Origin: Podospora bellae-mahoneyi
Lineage: Eukaryota > Ascomycota > Sordariomycetes > Sordariales > Podosporaceae
Assembly: GCF_035222275.1 (NCBI RefSeq)
Contig: NW_026946359.1
Location: 7,378,001 to 7,442,000 of the forward strand
Direction of reading: 5' to 3'
DNA length: 64,000 nt
Made by a program: the position numbers and the translations under genes. The notes beneath the pieces were generated by a model. It did not search any database. It was not told the DNA's origin and saw only the letters and a list, made by a program, of their open reading frames with translations. Within the stretch, counting starts at the first letter, position 1. Each line of letters starts with the position of its first letter. Below are positions 40,649-50,151 of the stretch, piece after piece.

Positions 40649-41548
40649 GTTGATAGAACCAGAGCCTGAAGCCCAGCGGTAAAATTCGGTGTGGGGGCTT
40701 CGAGAAAAATGAGTCCACCTCCACACGGTACCCCTTGCAACTTGGATATTGAGGCAAGTATTATAGAGGACGCGGGGGGGGGGGTGAACTTAGTTCAGCC
40801 TATCGATTTAGCCATGGAAGATTGCAGTGGAGCTGTGAAGTTGTTATACGTTCGCTCGATGGGGTGAATATTGCCAGGTCCCTCGGATGGGTTGCTGTCA
40901 CCGTCTGGCTTGACAGCACAGGTGCCTCATATATCCCGTACTGCAGGAAGAAATGCTGGAGGCAATGCCAAGAGGCGGGAGGACTGTGAACTTCGTGCGG
41001 CTGACCTCATGTTTCGTTTTCTCTGTGACCTGCCCCGCATACCTGCATGATGCTGATGCAAGCTGATCATGAAGTTGCTAATGGCCCAATACTATGGAGC
41101 TTATTATTAATGATAAGAGTACAGTTAGGGTTGCAGAATTGGCCATGGCATCGGGCAACGAAGTGACCAGGGTTGGTGTTGACTTGTTCTCCAATCGCTT
41201 GAATTGTTATGTTTTAGGGCGAGAAATTTTCACGGCTGAACTGGTTGCATAACTGGAGATCCAATGCGTCTTTCACCTTTCGGAGCCGCCAAGGATCCTG
41301 AAGCCAACATATTTTTTTGGGGGAGAGGGGTTTGATCATGCAGGGGTTCGCCACGACCCCGATGTTTGGTTATATTTTGATGTTTGCAACGCCTTTCTGA
41401 CGGTAGATCCGCAATTATCACCGTCAATGAACGATACCTATCCTCTATTTCCCAACTCGAGATAACCAGCTTAGTCCAGCACCCTTCTGAGCAATCTTGT
41501 CAGACTATCACATATGTTTAGCTCGTGCCGTCATTACTCGAAAACACC
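40649..41548. promoter_or_regulatory. Divergent intergenic region between CHAT and C14 genes
   Basis: 900 bp separate the start codons of the TPR-CHAT gene (-) and the first C14 gene (+), so both promoters must lie here. A run of 13 G occurs at about 40773-40785. No protein-coding ORF is convincing. Whether the two genes share control elements cannot be judged from sequence alone. Confidence 0.5.
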
Positions 41549-43666
41549 ATGGAGTCTAGAAATCCCCAAACCCAGCGCTGGGCATTGTTAGTCGGTATCG
41601 ACTTTTACCTTCCCGGTACAGATCCAGGAATCTCCGGCAAGATTCCCTGCAAAAACCTGAAAGGGTGTGTCAATGACATTAATCTGGTGGCATCTTTCCT
41701 GGAGTCAAATCTCAACGTACCACCCGCCAACATTGAGACACTGACGTCGACAAACCTGAACGACCCAAAACAATGTGAGCCCCCCGAAGACTCATCTATC
41801 TGGCCAACTCGCGAGAATATTATCAGAGGGATTCAAAACTTGGCAAAGAAGCCAGCCGGTGATCTGATCTATATCCACTACTCGGGACATGGCGCCCAAT
41901 TGCCAACAAGCAACAGTACCTCCCACTCTAGACTTGAGTACGAGGCTTTGGTCCCCGCGGATGTTCTCACCAACGGGGGAAGGCTTATTTGTGACCATGA
42001 ACTAGCCGGCCTCATACATGGTCTTGTTAAGGCAGGTGTACACCTGACCCTGGTGCTGGATAGCTGCCATGCCGGAAGCTCGAACAGGTATTCTCAATAC
42101 GACGGCATCAGAGGCCTTGGCAAGATTGACTGGTACCCCCCGACATCAGATATCATGTTTGAAGACCTAATCAACGATGATGGTTACAGAGCGGCTGAGG
42201 CTCGAAGCAACTGGACCCTGGAAGCATCGGGCTATGTCCTCATTGCGGCCTGCAGAAGCGTTGAGACAGCAGAAGAAACAGAGGTCCAGGAGACTTACGA
42301 CCCGCCAACATCACGGGCAGCTCATTATGGTGCTTTCACGCATTGTCTCATGAAGACTCTCCAGGAGCAGCCCGACCCGTGGTCTCGGTCACTGGATGAC
42401 GTGATCAAAACCGTCCGCGCGAATATCAAAATCGTCCGCGCGAATATCGAACGCACCCCCTGTCAGTCTCCATTTCTGGAGGGTAGCGTCAAGATCCCCT
42501 TTTTCGGTTCAAGTGGGACGGCGAGCCATACAATGATGGTAACCTCAGTCGAAACATCGACTGGTCTCTTGAAATTCAATCATGGCCGTCTTCATGGTGT
42601 GGATGAGTCAACACTGTATGAGGTGCATCCTGATATCACTCCTGAGGGTGACCCTCAACGCGAGCAGACTTGGATTATCAAAGTGACGAAAGTGGATGAT
42701 TTTGAATGCCAGGGGCGCATGGGGTCCGGGAGCGAGATGGAAACTCACAAGATTCAAGTCGGTTTCAAAGCAAGGCGGATATCGAAGCACCGTAAGCTGG
42801 CCTACGTTGGGTTCATTGATGAGCAGTCGGCACGTTCAAGTTGTACAAGCAAGGGCTGGATGGAGGAATTCAAGCGGCATGCTGTTGAATGGGACTCTTT
42901 GAATGGCCGTTTGTATTGGTCAGTGGCAGAAGGTCACGGCGTCCAGTTCTACATTCACAGGACAAACTGTGGACGTTTCGAAATCCGGGACGAAACCCGA
43001 GAGGTACTGCAGGGCGTGCCTCCTATTAATCATGAAGGCCAATGGCTTAGCAAAATTGCTGCGACTTTAGATCACATCACACGTTTTTTCCATTTCAAGC
43101 GCCTTGGAACCGAGACAGCGTCACGAACATTGCAGAAGCAATGCACATTTCAACTGCTTGGGAAAAGCAAGGAAGAGCCGGACATATCAGAAGAGCCGAC
43201 AGAAAAGGACCTACATACGAATCCCTATAGACCGGAAGCACTTGAGGAGGTCCCTCAGCAGAACGGCAAGTATCATGTTGAGAACGAGAACTTCGTGCTG
43301 TTCTGTTTCAACAATACGGGGTCTTCTTCTGTCTACCTGACTGTGCTTGACTTTGGGCCAGATTGGAGCATCGAACAGCTCTTTCCCACGGAGCAAGCTA
43401 ATCAGGAGGAGGTGAAGAAGGGAGAAAAGCGATTCGTGCCAGTCCAGATGACTGTTGCGAGCGCGGAAGGCCAGGGCCCAGGCAACATGGAGTGCGACTT
43501 GATTAGAGCTGTGGTGACAAAAACCCCCACCTCGCTCGAGTCTTTTCATCTTGGCAGCCTTAATTCCGAAGTTTCCAATGCACCGCAGAATCGTCGAGGA
43601 GGCCCCAAGCTCAAAATGGGAGGCTGGCAGGTCTTCGATTTCATAATATGTACATCAGTATCATAG
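41549..43666 (+). CDS. Caspase-like (peptidase C14) protein 1 with C-terminal accessory domain
   Basis: A single exon of 705 aa from ATG 41549. The C14 domain covers about residues 10-330: RWALLVGIDFY, LKGCVNDINLVASFL, YIHYSGHGAQ with catalytic His at about 114, and LTLVLDSCHAGSS with catalytic Cys at about 173. GAFTHCLMKTLQE completes the p10-like part. A tandem RANIKIVRANIER duplication occurs near 291-304. The remaining ~375 residues form an accessory region shared with the next gene: GRLHGVDESTLYEVHP, then VYLTVLDFGPDWSIEQLFP, similar in style to DUF4384 modules that follow caspase domains in bacteria. Fungal C14 proteins (metacaspase-related) are cysteine proteases linked to stress and programmed cell death. 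Substrate unknown. Confidence 0.9.
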   Translation: MESRNPQTQRWALLVGIDFYLPGTDPGISGKIPCKNLKGCVNDINLVASFLESNLNVPPANIETLTSTNLNDPKQCEPPEDSSIWPTRENIIRGIQNLAKKPAGDLIYIHYSGHGAQLPTSNSTSHSRLEYEALVPADVLTNGGRLICDHELAGLIHGLVKAGVHLTLVLDSCHAGSSNRYSQYDGIRGLGKIDWYPPTSDIMFEDLINDDGYRAAEARSNWTLEASGYVLIAACRSVETAEETEVQETYDPPTSRAAHYGAFTHCLMKTLQEQPDPWSRSLDDVIKTVRANIKIVRANIERTPCQSPFLEGSVKIPFFGSSGTASHTMMVTSVETSTGLLKFNHGRLHGVDESTLYEVHPDITPEGDPQREQTWIIKVTKVDDFECQGRMGSGSEMETHKIQVGFKARRISKHRKLAYVGFIDEQSARSSCTSKGWMEEFKRHAVEWDSLNGRLYWSVAEGHGVQFYIHRTNCGRFEIRDETREVLQGVPPINHEGQWLSKIAATLDHITRFFHFKRLGTETASRTLQKQCTFQLLGKSKEEPDISEEPTEKDLHTNPYRPEALEEVPQQNGKYHVENENFVLFCFNNTGSSSVYLTVLDFGPDWSIEQLFPTEQANQEEVKKGEKRFVPVQMTVASAEGQGPGNMECDLIRAVVTKTPTSLESFHLGSLNSEVSNAPQNRRGGPKLKMGGWQVFDFIICTSVS

Positions 43667-44146
43667 GTCTGGAACCTTAGCGTTGCGTTTAACTTCTCTC
43701 CTTTGCCATCTCTATTTTCTTTCGCAGTCACATTGACACCTGCAGTGTGGTGAGATTGGGTATCAACTCATTGTGCAAGTGTCTCAGTTCACGAACGCAC
43801 TGCATGATACGAGGTCTGGGCGTGCAGCCAATAGTTGCCTAGCCGATATCTGTCTGCAGTTGACTGTCCCAAGCAATATTGCAGGCGCCTGATGCCCAAT
43901 CATTTCAACCAAATTGCTGTACGAGCTTTCACAAAAGGAAGAGTTAAGCGGTGCTGGGGGCAAGAGGCAGAAAAAGCGTCAACACAGCCACGATACATGG
44001 TTCGAGGGCAATACGACCGCCCAACCTCGCAGCTTTGTGCCCTCCTGTGGTTCAGGCTTCTGGTGTCTTCCTCGCGGACTTTGATCTGACACAGCCATCA
44101 TCTATCCTGGCTCCATCCAACCAGCCATCATATCTCATCACAAATC
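43667..44146. other. Intergenic between the tandem C14 genes
   Basis: 480 bp containing the 3' end of gene 1 and the promoter of gene 2; no other feature. Confidence 0.5.
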
Positions 44147-46117
44147 ATGTCCAGCACCACGAGGCGACATGCCATACTCATCGGAGTGGCGAGCCACGAT
44201 TCGCTGAGCCGGGAAAAACCTGTTCAGGGGGCTCTCGCAGACATTGATGCTATGGGCGCCATGTTCGAGTTGCAAACCGATGTGAAGATCACCAAGTTTG
44301 GCATTGGACCTGACGGGGCAATCAGTGGGGAATCGCCGACTTTGCATAACATTCGTGGATTTTTCAAGGAGATTGCAGACACCAGCTCGCAAAACCAGGC
44401 ATCCGATATTTACATCCATTTTTCTGGCCATGGGTCGCGTGTGCTAGACACCTCCGATAGCTCCGGGCGTCAAAGTACCTCACTCGCCATAGTCCTTTAC
44501 AATGGAATGTTGAGGACAAGGGAGCTGGCCAAGTATATTGCCAGCCTCACCAAGAAATCGGTCAATGTCACACTTGTTCTTGACTGTTGCTTCTCGGCCA
44601 GCACCCGCCGTGGCGGCAACGAGGACGATGTCCGGTTTCTGGAATACTACCCCGCAAATTGGTGGGGTCAAGAAGACATTCCTGACGACGATGATTTCGT
44701 TGAAGATAGTTCACCCGACTGCCGGGAGGTGAATCTGAGAAGTCCATTGGCTGACCCCATTCTGGAAGAATATCGTGACCGCTACGCAATCTTCGCCGCC
44801 TGCGACGCGAATGAGATCGCCGAGGAATTCGAACCTAACAAGGATGGAACTCGGAGAGGTGTTATGAGTTATTTTTTGGAATGCGCGCTGCAAGATCTGG
44901 CAAAGCATCGAACCCGGATTCCGTATCGATCACTTCATCAGCACCTCCGGAACCTTGTCCGGAAGTACTCTCCAAAACAAACTCCGATGTTTTACGGCAT
45001 GTTACAAGAACCTTTTTTCAAGGAGCTTCAAAATGACGGTGGACTACTGCCCGTGACAATTCATCACGACCAAGTAAACGGCGTCACGATCTTGACGCTC
45101 GAGGCGGGCAAAGCCCATGGCGTCGCCATTGGCGACGAGTATGAGGCAGTCCCATTCTACGCCCCTGAAACAGGCGAGGCAGTCAAGGAGTTTTCAGATC
45201 AAGCAATCACACTCAGAGTAGTGGAAGTGTACACTCTGACATCAAGTGTTTGTCACCAGGATGAGTCTGTCGTTACCTCGAGGTTCTCTGCGAAGACAGT
45301 AACGTGGAAGGCTAGATTGGTGAGGTCATGCTGTTCAAACGAAGGGCTTGTTCGACTGCCACAAGATATGGAAGAAGCTGAACTGTCGAGGCTTGCGAAA
45401 GAGGTGGAAGACAGTCCTTACGTCAAACTACTCAGCTGGGATGATCGATCATCGCCGATTGCGTTTAGTGTCACGATTGATGGCACAACCAACAGCTATG
45501 TAGTTCATGATGCTACCGGATCTCCCGTTACCCGGGCCCCAATGATTCGAAGGGGAGATTGTGACGCCATCAAGTCTCTCGCGAGAGTTCTAGGGCACTT
45601 GGCGAAGTTCATGTTGTTCAAGAATTTGAGGCACGAGGAGGCGGATGAGGGATTCAAGGATTCTGTGTCATTCGAGGTCATCGGACACACATGCGGTGAG
45701 GACGGTTGGTATACGGTCAAGCACGAAGACGATTGGAAACTCCAGATCAGGAACATGAGCAAAGAGACACTGTACATCGGAATATTTAATTTTGGCTTTT
45801 GGTGGGAGATCGATAACCTGCTTTCGGGTCAAGGTGAGGGTGAGTTTCTGACGCTACAAAGCGTGGGTCATGCGCTGGAATCCACTGAATCTCTTGGTTT
45901 GGAATGGAAGCTTGACGAGGAAGATGGCGATGAAAGAGAGGACGTTGTCAGGTTGTTCATCACAGACAAGCCTACCTCTTTTCAAGGCATGGAGTTGTCT
46001 TCACTAAAAGCTGATATAGGGCGGGGAGATGAATCGGACTCTTTGGTGCCACAAAATGTCATCGGCGGAAGGTTTGCGGTTCGGACTTTTAAAGTTAAAA
46101 CGAGAAGATACAGGTAG
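44147..46117 (+). CDS. Caspase-like (peptidase C14) protein 2, tandem paralogue
   Basis: A single exon of 656 aa from ATG 44147. The C14 domain (about 5-285) contains HAILIGVASHD, LADIDAMGAMF, YIHFSGHGSR with catalytic His at about 95, and VTLVLDCCFSAST with catalytic Cys at about 148 (the second of two adjacent Cys). An acidic insert (DIPDDDDFVED) follows. The C-terminal ~370 residues align in pattern with those of the upstream gene: GKAHGVAIGDEYEAVPF, LYIGIFNFGFWWEIDNLL and FITDKPTSFQGMELSSL. The catalytic domains have diverged more than would be expected of a recent duplication. No signal peptide. Intact. Confidence 0.9.
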   Translation: MSSTTRRHAILIGVASHDSLSREKPVQGALADIDAMGAMFELQTDVKITKFGIGPDGAISGESPTLHNIRGFFKEIADTSSQNQASDIYIHFSGHGSRVLDTSDSSGRQSTSLAIVLYNGMLRTRELAKYIASLTKKSVNVTLVLDCCFSASTRRGGNEDDVRFLEYYPANWWGQEDIPDDDDFVEDSSPDCREVNLRSPLADPILEEYRDRYAIFAACDANEIAEEFEPNKDGTRRGVMSYFLECALQDLAKHRTRIPYRSLHQHLRNLVRKYSPKQTPMFYGMLQEPFFKELQNDGGLLPVTIHHDQVNGVTILTLEAGKAHGVAIGDEYEAVPFYAPETGEAVKEFSDQAITLRVVEVYTLTSSVCHQDESVVTSRFSAKTVTWKARLVRSCCSNEGLVRLPQDMEEAELSRLAKEVEDSPYVKLLSWDDRSSPIAFSVTIDGTTNSYVVHDATGSPVTRAPMIRRGDCDAIKSLARVLGHLAKFMLFKNLRHEEADEGFKDSVSFEVIGHTCGEDGWYTVKHEDDWKLQIRNMSKETLYIGIFNFGFWWEIDNLLSGQGEGEFLTLQSVGHALESTESLGLEWKLDEEDGDEREDVVRLFITDKPTSFQGMELSSLKADIGRGDESDSLVPQNVIGGRFAVRTFKVKTRRYR

Positions 46118-46216
46118 ATAAGATATTTGTGCAGGTTGGTGTTACAATGGAAGGAGATTGTCGAGGTTCCTAGGCGAGGTATCAAATGAATTCGTTCGTG
46201 TATAGACCTTGTGGCC

Positions 46217-46587
46217 CTAGTCCTCTACAGCCTTTAAGTCTTCCTCCGCGATATAAGCGCCTCCCCGGACGGGATTGCCTGATTCATCACATAGTCTGTA
46301 AGAGTTCCGATTGCCATGACTGTCCCTTCTTGCTTCATCAATTGTAAATGGACCATTTTCCTGAGGGTTTGCCGACTTCAACACCACCTCATCCCCCCGA
46401 ATGAATCTGAAAGCCTGTTCAGGCTTGTCGTAACTGGGCCTTCCCCCATCTGGAACAAGGGTGAAGGAGCGATCATCTGGGGACCTGTTTGAACTTCAGT
46501 ACTGGACAAACTACAAGTTCTGCTCCAAGGGAAGCACATGTGCTCCATTTTTATCTGTACGCACGGGTTTGCCTCGGGCGTTGCCAT
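46217..46587 (-). CDS. Short hypothetical protein, 96 aa, two exons
   Basis: ATG 46587 opens a 23-nt first exon (46587-46565). An 80-nt intron (donor GTGCGT, acceptor AACAG at 46485) leads to exon 2 (46484-46217). The product contains FRFIRGDEVVLKSA, GPFTI, and SYRLCDESGNPV, ending AYIAEEDLKAVED. This looks like a single small beta-barrel of the kind seen in SH3/KOW- or Tudor-like domains (a GD-x-V turn followed by YxLxD), but I cannot assign a family. No signal peptide. It lies 100 bp downstream of the second C14 gene, tail-to-tail. Confidence 0.5.
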
Positions 46588-47747
46588 CTTGAGCCCAAAA
46601 GAGTTGCGATTGCTGTGTGATGAGGTTGGCAAGATGGAAGTGGCGATCTGTCTCTTGATGTTTGAACGGGTCAGAGAAAGCGAATTTATGCTATGCTGGA
46701 CGATGATACCTGCGGCGGAAGACTGGCCCTATATAAGACAGTTAAAGATGACCAAAAGGTAGCTCCAATCGACCTTTCTTCGCAAGCTCTCTCGCTCTAG
46801 GGACGTGGTAATTGCTCAATTCGTTTCCATAGTTCCATCATGGCTGCTTCTCATCTTCATGCTGTCGGGGTGTACCCAACTGAGCCAATAACATTGAAAC
46901 GTGTACCAATGGGGACCAAGATACCTACTTAGATGCCTGGTTGGGCTTCGATTACCCGCGGAAAGGTGGTTCCAGCCAGGTATCTTTGCCCGAATGACCG
47001 TAGCAGCCACACTCACCAAGCGGAAACGATCGGAAATGATAGCTGCCACGACATAAATATCGAGCCGGAGAGAATATTGCCGGGGGCTGAGCAAAAGGTT
47101 TGTGCACTGCGGAAGCCAATGGCGGTTTAGCCCACACGTCGCATGACTGAACGCCCCGCAATATCATGACGCCGGTAGATCCGTCGGCAATAACATATTG
47201 TACAAAATTTGCGTACCGAATCTACCATACATTTCAAAGACATACATCTGCTTACGTCTGAGTTCATTCTATTTTGTAGAACCTTTTGACATGCGTTGTG
47301 GATTTGAACAGCCGCAATCTTTGCCATCCCAAACATCAGTGTACGTTTCTCTACTCAGGATCAACAGTCCTTGTTACATACGTTGCTAAGGCAGCGGCTT
47401 CGTTATGCAAAGAACACCAAACCGTTCCCCTCCGACTGATATTGAGCTCGGTCTACATCAGAACGTCACTCATCTAACAGATGCAGCGCCCTCGCATCCC
47501 GGCGCCCACGCCATGAGATGGGCGCCATGGGCGACAGGCCACCAGTCATGGTTGGCACTCAAGGGTTTGCTATTGGATCTACAAGATGGGGCCAAGAGAG
47601 CATGTGCCGGACGCACCGGCACCTGTGGAAATGGTCCCAAATTAGTTCACAAAACATGTAGTACGTCGCGAATCGATACAACGCATTGCATCAATTTTCT
47701 GCGCTTGTCAACCCGGTTCGGGAAGCAAGATGGTTAACTCCCGATAG
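46588..47747. other. Intergenic; 5' exon of the DUF6594 gene may lie here
   Basis: No recognised gene. The DUF6594 frame that follows has an upstream stop, so its initiating exon probably lies between about 47400 and 47700. I found no donor in the right phase with a convincing start. Confidence 0.4.
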
Positions 47748-48750
47748 TTGAAGATTTCCCCAATGGCTACCCTCGCCTGTCAGCACTGATGGCCGGTCAC
47801 GAGGCTTTCCTTGTGACAAGGCGGTTCTCCCACGTGCGAACACGTTTGTTGCTATGGGAACAGGATCGGGTCGCTGAATTGGAAACGAAGTTGAATAAAA
47901 TTGACAATGAGGAGAAACACTCGTTATACCTCGGGAGCAGACGGAAGGATAAGAATCAAGAAAGACGCGCGGTAATTGCTGAACTTCAAGAGGCAATCAA
48001 GTCTTATGGTGGGCTTTCTCCCTTTTCTCTTCTTTTTCTTTGTACTTGTTTTGAATTCAGCTCAAATAAATATCCACTGAACACCAAGACGGCCGGTCTC
48101 TCATTTGTACCCTCTAAGAAGGTTGATACCTGGTACTAAGACGTATCCCACAACTTTACAGACGATCTAGTGACCCGTTCAATCTTCATGCTTGGTCCAC
48201 AACCAGCGTACAAGAGAGATATTGCCAGTTTGCAGAATTGGCACGTCGCTAATGCCAGTGTTACTAGAGCTGAGATGGATTTTTTGAACCGCCAGGAGGA
48301 CTTGATGTCGGTTTCATCTTCATCCAACACTGATGTCCTTCCACTGTGGGTGGAGAGAGATGTCACGGAGAAGGCGCTCTCATTTTTTGGAGTAAGTGCC
48401 GCTTGACTCAAGTGATACACTAGGTATGCTGACAAGTTTGTCTCTATTGATAGGTAGGTGAATCCGGTGTATCAAGGGACCCACTCATGCATATATACCC
48501 TCGAAAGTTAACCGCTCGGCTGGCACGGGCGATCATCACCTCGTTCATCATTCTCCTTGTGCTTCTCCCGGTGGTCATATGCTATCGTGTAACCAACCCC
48601 GGTGCCAGACTCGCCATCGTCATCACCACCACAGCACTTTTCCTGTTGACTTTATCATTGTCGACAAAAGGAAAGATGCTGGAGCTGGTTGTGGCTGGTG
48701 CAACATATTCGACAGTCTTGATCGTTTTCATCACGGGACCTGGAACTTGA
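47748..48750 (+). CDS. DUF6594-family membrane protein, 5' end uncertain
   Basis: Exons from an acceptor at 47746-47747 (CGATAG): 47748-48008, 48162-48391 and 48454-48750, with introns of 153 nt and 62 nt (GTAAGT..ATAG). The exon opens with FPNGYPRLSALMAGHEAFLV, the characteristic start of DUF6594, and continues with RRFSHVRTRLLLWEQDRVAELE and a coiled, charged region. The last exon carries IYPRKLTARLARAIITSFI followed by three hydrophobic helices (LLVLLPVVIC, IVITTTALFLLTLSL, VVAGATYSTVLIVF). The first in-frame ATG is 47789, downstream of the conserved GYPRL motif, so an upstream exon is expected. These proteins have helical cytosolic domains and C-terminal membrane anchors; function is unknown. 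A neighbour of protease genes, it could be a membrane-acting partner, but this is speculation. Confidence 0.7.
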
Positions 48751-48855
48751 CAACAGTATCAATTCTACAGGATCTGGAAGAGACAGCTCATCAACAATGT
48801 GGGAAAAGTTCGTTCATTCATATCATCATAGGTATCAAAGTCGCTAAACAAAATA

Positions 48856-49981
48856 TCAAAGATCCAAATCCTCCTTCCTCGACTTGCCGTTTTGCAAATC
48901 AAGATACGGCGCTTCACCCAGTGAGCAAACACGATCACCCGCTCTAGGGTCACTGTAGTCGTATGTGGCACAGTGCCATGTGCTCCTGTTGTCCCAGATA
49001 GCAACATTGTTCTTGTTCCACCGGAATCGTACCTGAGCGTCGTGATTCTGTGTGACCATGTTGAAGAGGTAGTTGAGAAGAATGGCCGACTCGTCCTTGG
49101 TGACGCCGTTGATGCGCCTGGTGAAAGCCCTTGTTAACGTCGACGGAGTTCCAGCCGGTTACAGCTATTATCATGTCAGCAAATATTCAGGTCTTTCCAA
49201 AACTGAAAAAAGAGAACTCACGATTCGTCCTGATAACAGGATGCACAGCTGTCAACCCCGCCCCCTTATTCAACGGCGAACCCCTCTCACACTCCCTCAA
49301 CAGATTCCCCGAATTCCTCGCCTCGTCCAAAAAGAACTTGGCATCATGCGTAGCCGTCAGCTTCTTCAGCATCTCCCTCATCGGTTCCGACAACCGGTCA
49401 TACACGTCATACCTGCTCGCCCAAAGCGTATCACCGCCCGTCACAGGCAAGGTGTGAATCTTCAGCATGGCGTAATCACTCGGCACCGGCTCAATAGTGA
49501 TATCACTGTGCCAAGCATTGGAGGCGTATCGACTGACGTCCGAGAGCTGGTGCGTGAGGCCGCCGCCCTTCTTCTGCTTCTGGGACGAGATGACGCTAAT
49601 TTGGTCGCCGAGCTCTGAGCCCTCCTCGGTCAGGGGGTGCACGTGAAGGCCCGAGGTGGAGGGGCAGCCGGCGAGGGTGGTGAGCCGGAGCATGAAGTCC
49701 TTGAGCTCGTTGGGGGTGACATCTTGGTTGCGGAGAAAGACGACGCCGCGGGAGGAGACGGTGTAGGCTAGGTCGCGGAAGAGTTGGTCGTCGGCTTGGA
49801 GGAGGTCGCGGATCTGGAGGGTGGGAAATTCGCGGCCGATGACGGGGGTAGGGTCATCGTGGGGGTATTGATCCAGGGATCCGGAGTAGGTGAGGCGTTT
49901 TGTGAGTTGTGATCTGGCGATGTCATGGCCACCAAAGATGGTGGCCTCAGTCTGAGGCGAAGACGTGATAGCGGCAGGCAT
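48856..49981 (-). pseudogene. TauD/TfdA-type alpha-ketoglutarate dioxygenase with a one-base frameshift
   Basis: ATG 49981. Exon 1 (49981-49222) contains FPTLQIRDLLQ, RGVVFLRNQDV, NAWHSDITIEP (the HxD iron ligands) and GGDTLWASRYDVYDRLS. A 57-nt intron (GTGAGT..ATAG) leads to exon 2, which begins PVTGWNSVDVNKGF. It continues in a different frame as RRINGVTKDESAILL, RFRWNKNNVAIWDNRSTWH (second His ligand) and ATYDYSDPR. The frame change coincides with TTT at about 49123-49125 (AAGGGCTTTCACC), where one T too many is present. These enzymes hydroxylate sulfonates such as taurine, or related substrates, releasing sulfite for sulfur use. Without the extra T the protein would be about 356 aa and complete. 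Confidence 0.8.
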
Positions 49982-50151
49982 TTTGGTTCAAACAAAACAA
50001 ACAAGGACACAATCACATGTATTTTGGGGGGGGCAAACTGAGTAGGTCGTAGAAGCGAAATGATGGGGAAATATTGACAGACTCGCGTCTCTTATTAATC
50101 TGCAGGCAGAAGCATGATTGGGAAGCATTCGGGCTTCGATACTCTATCAGG

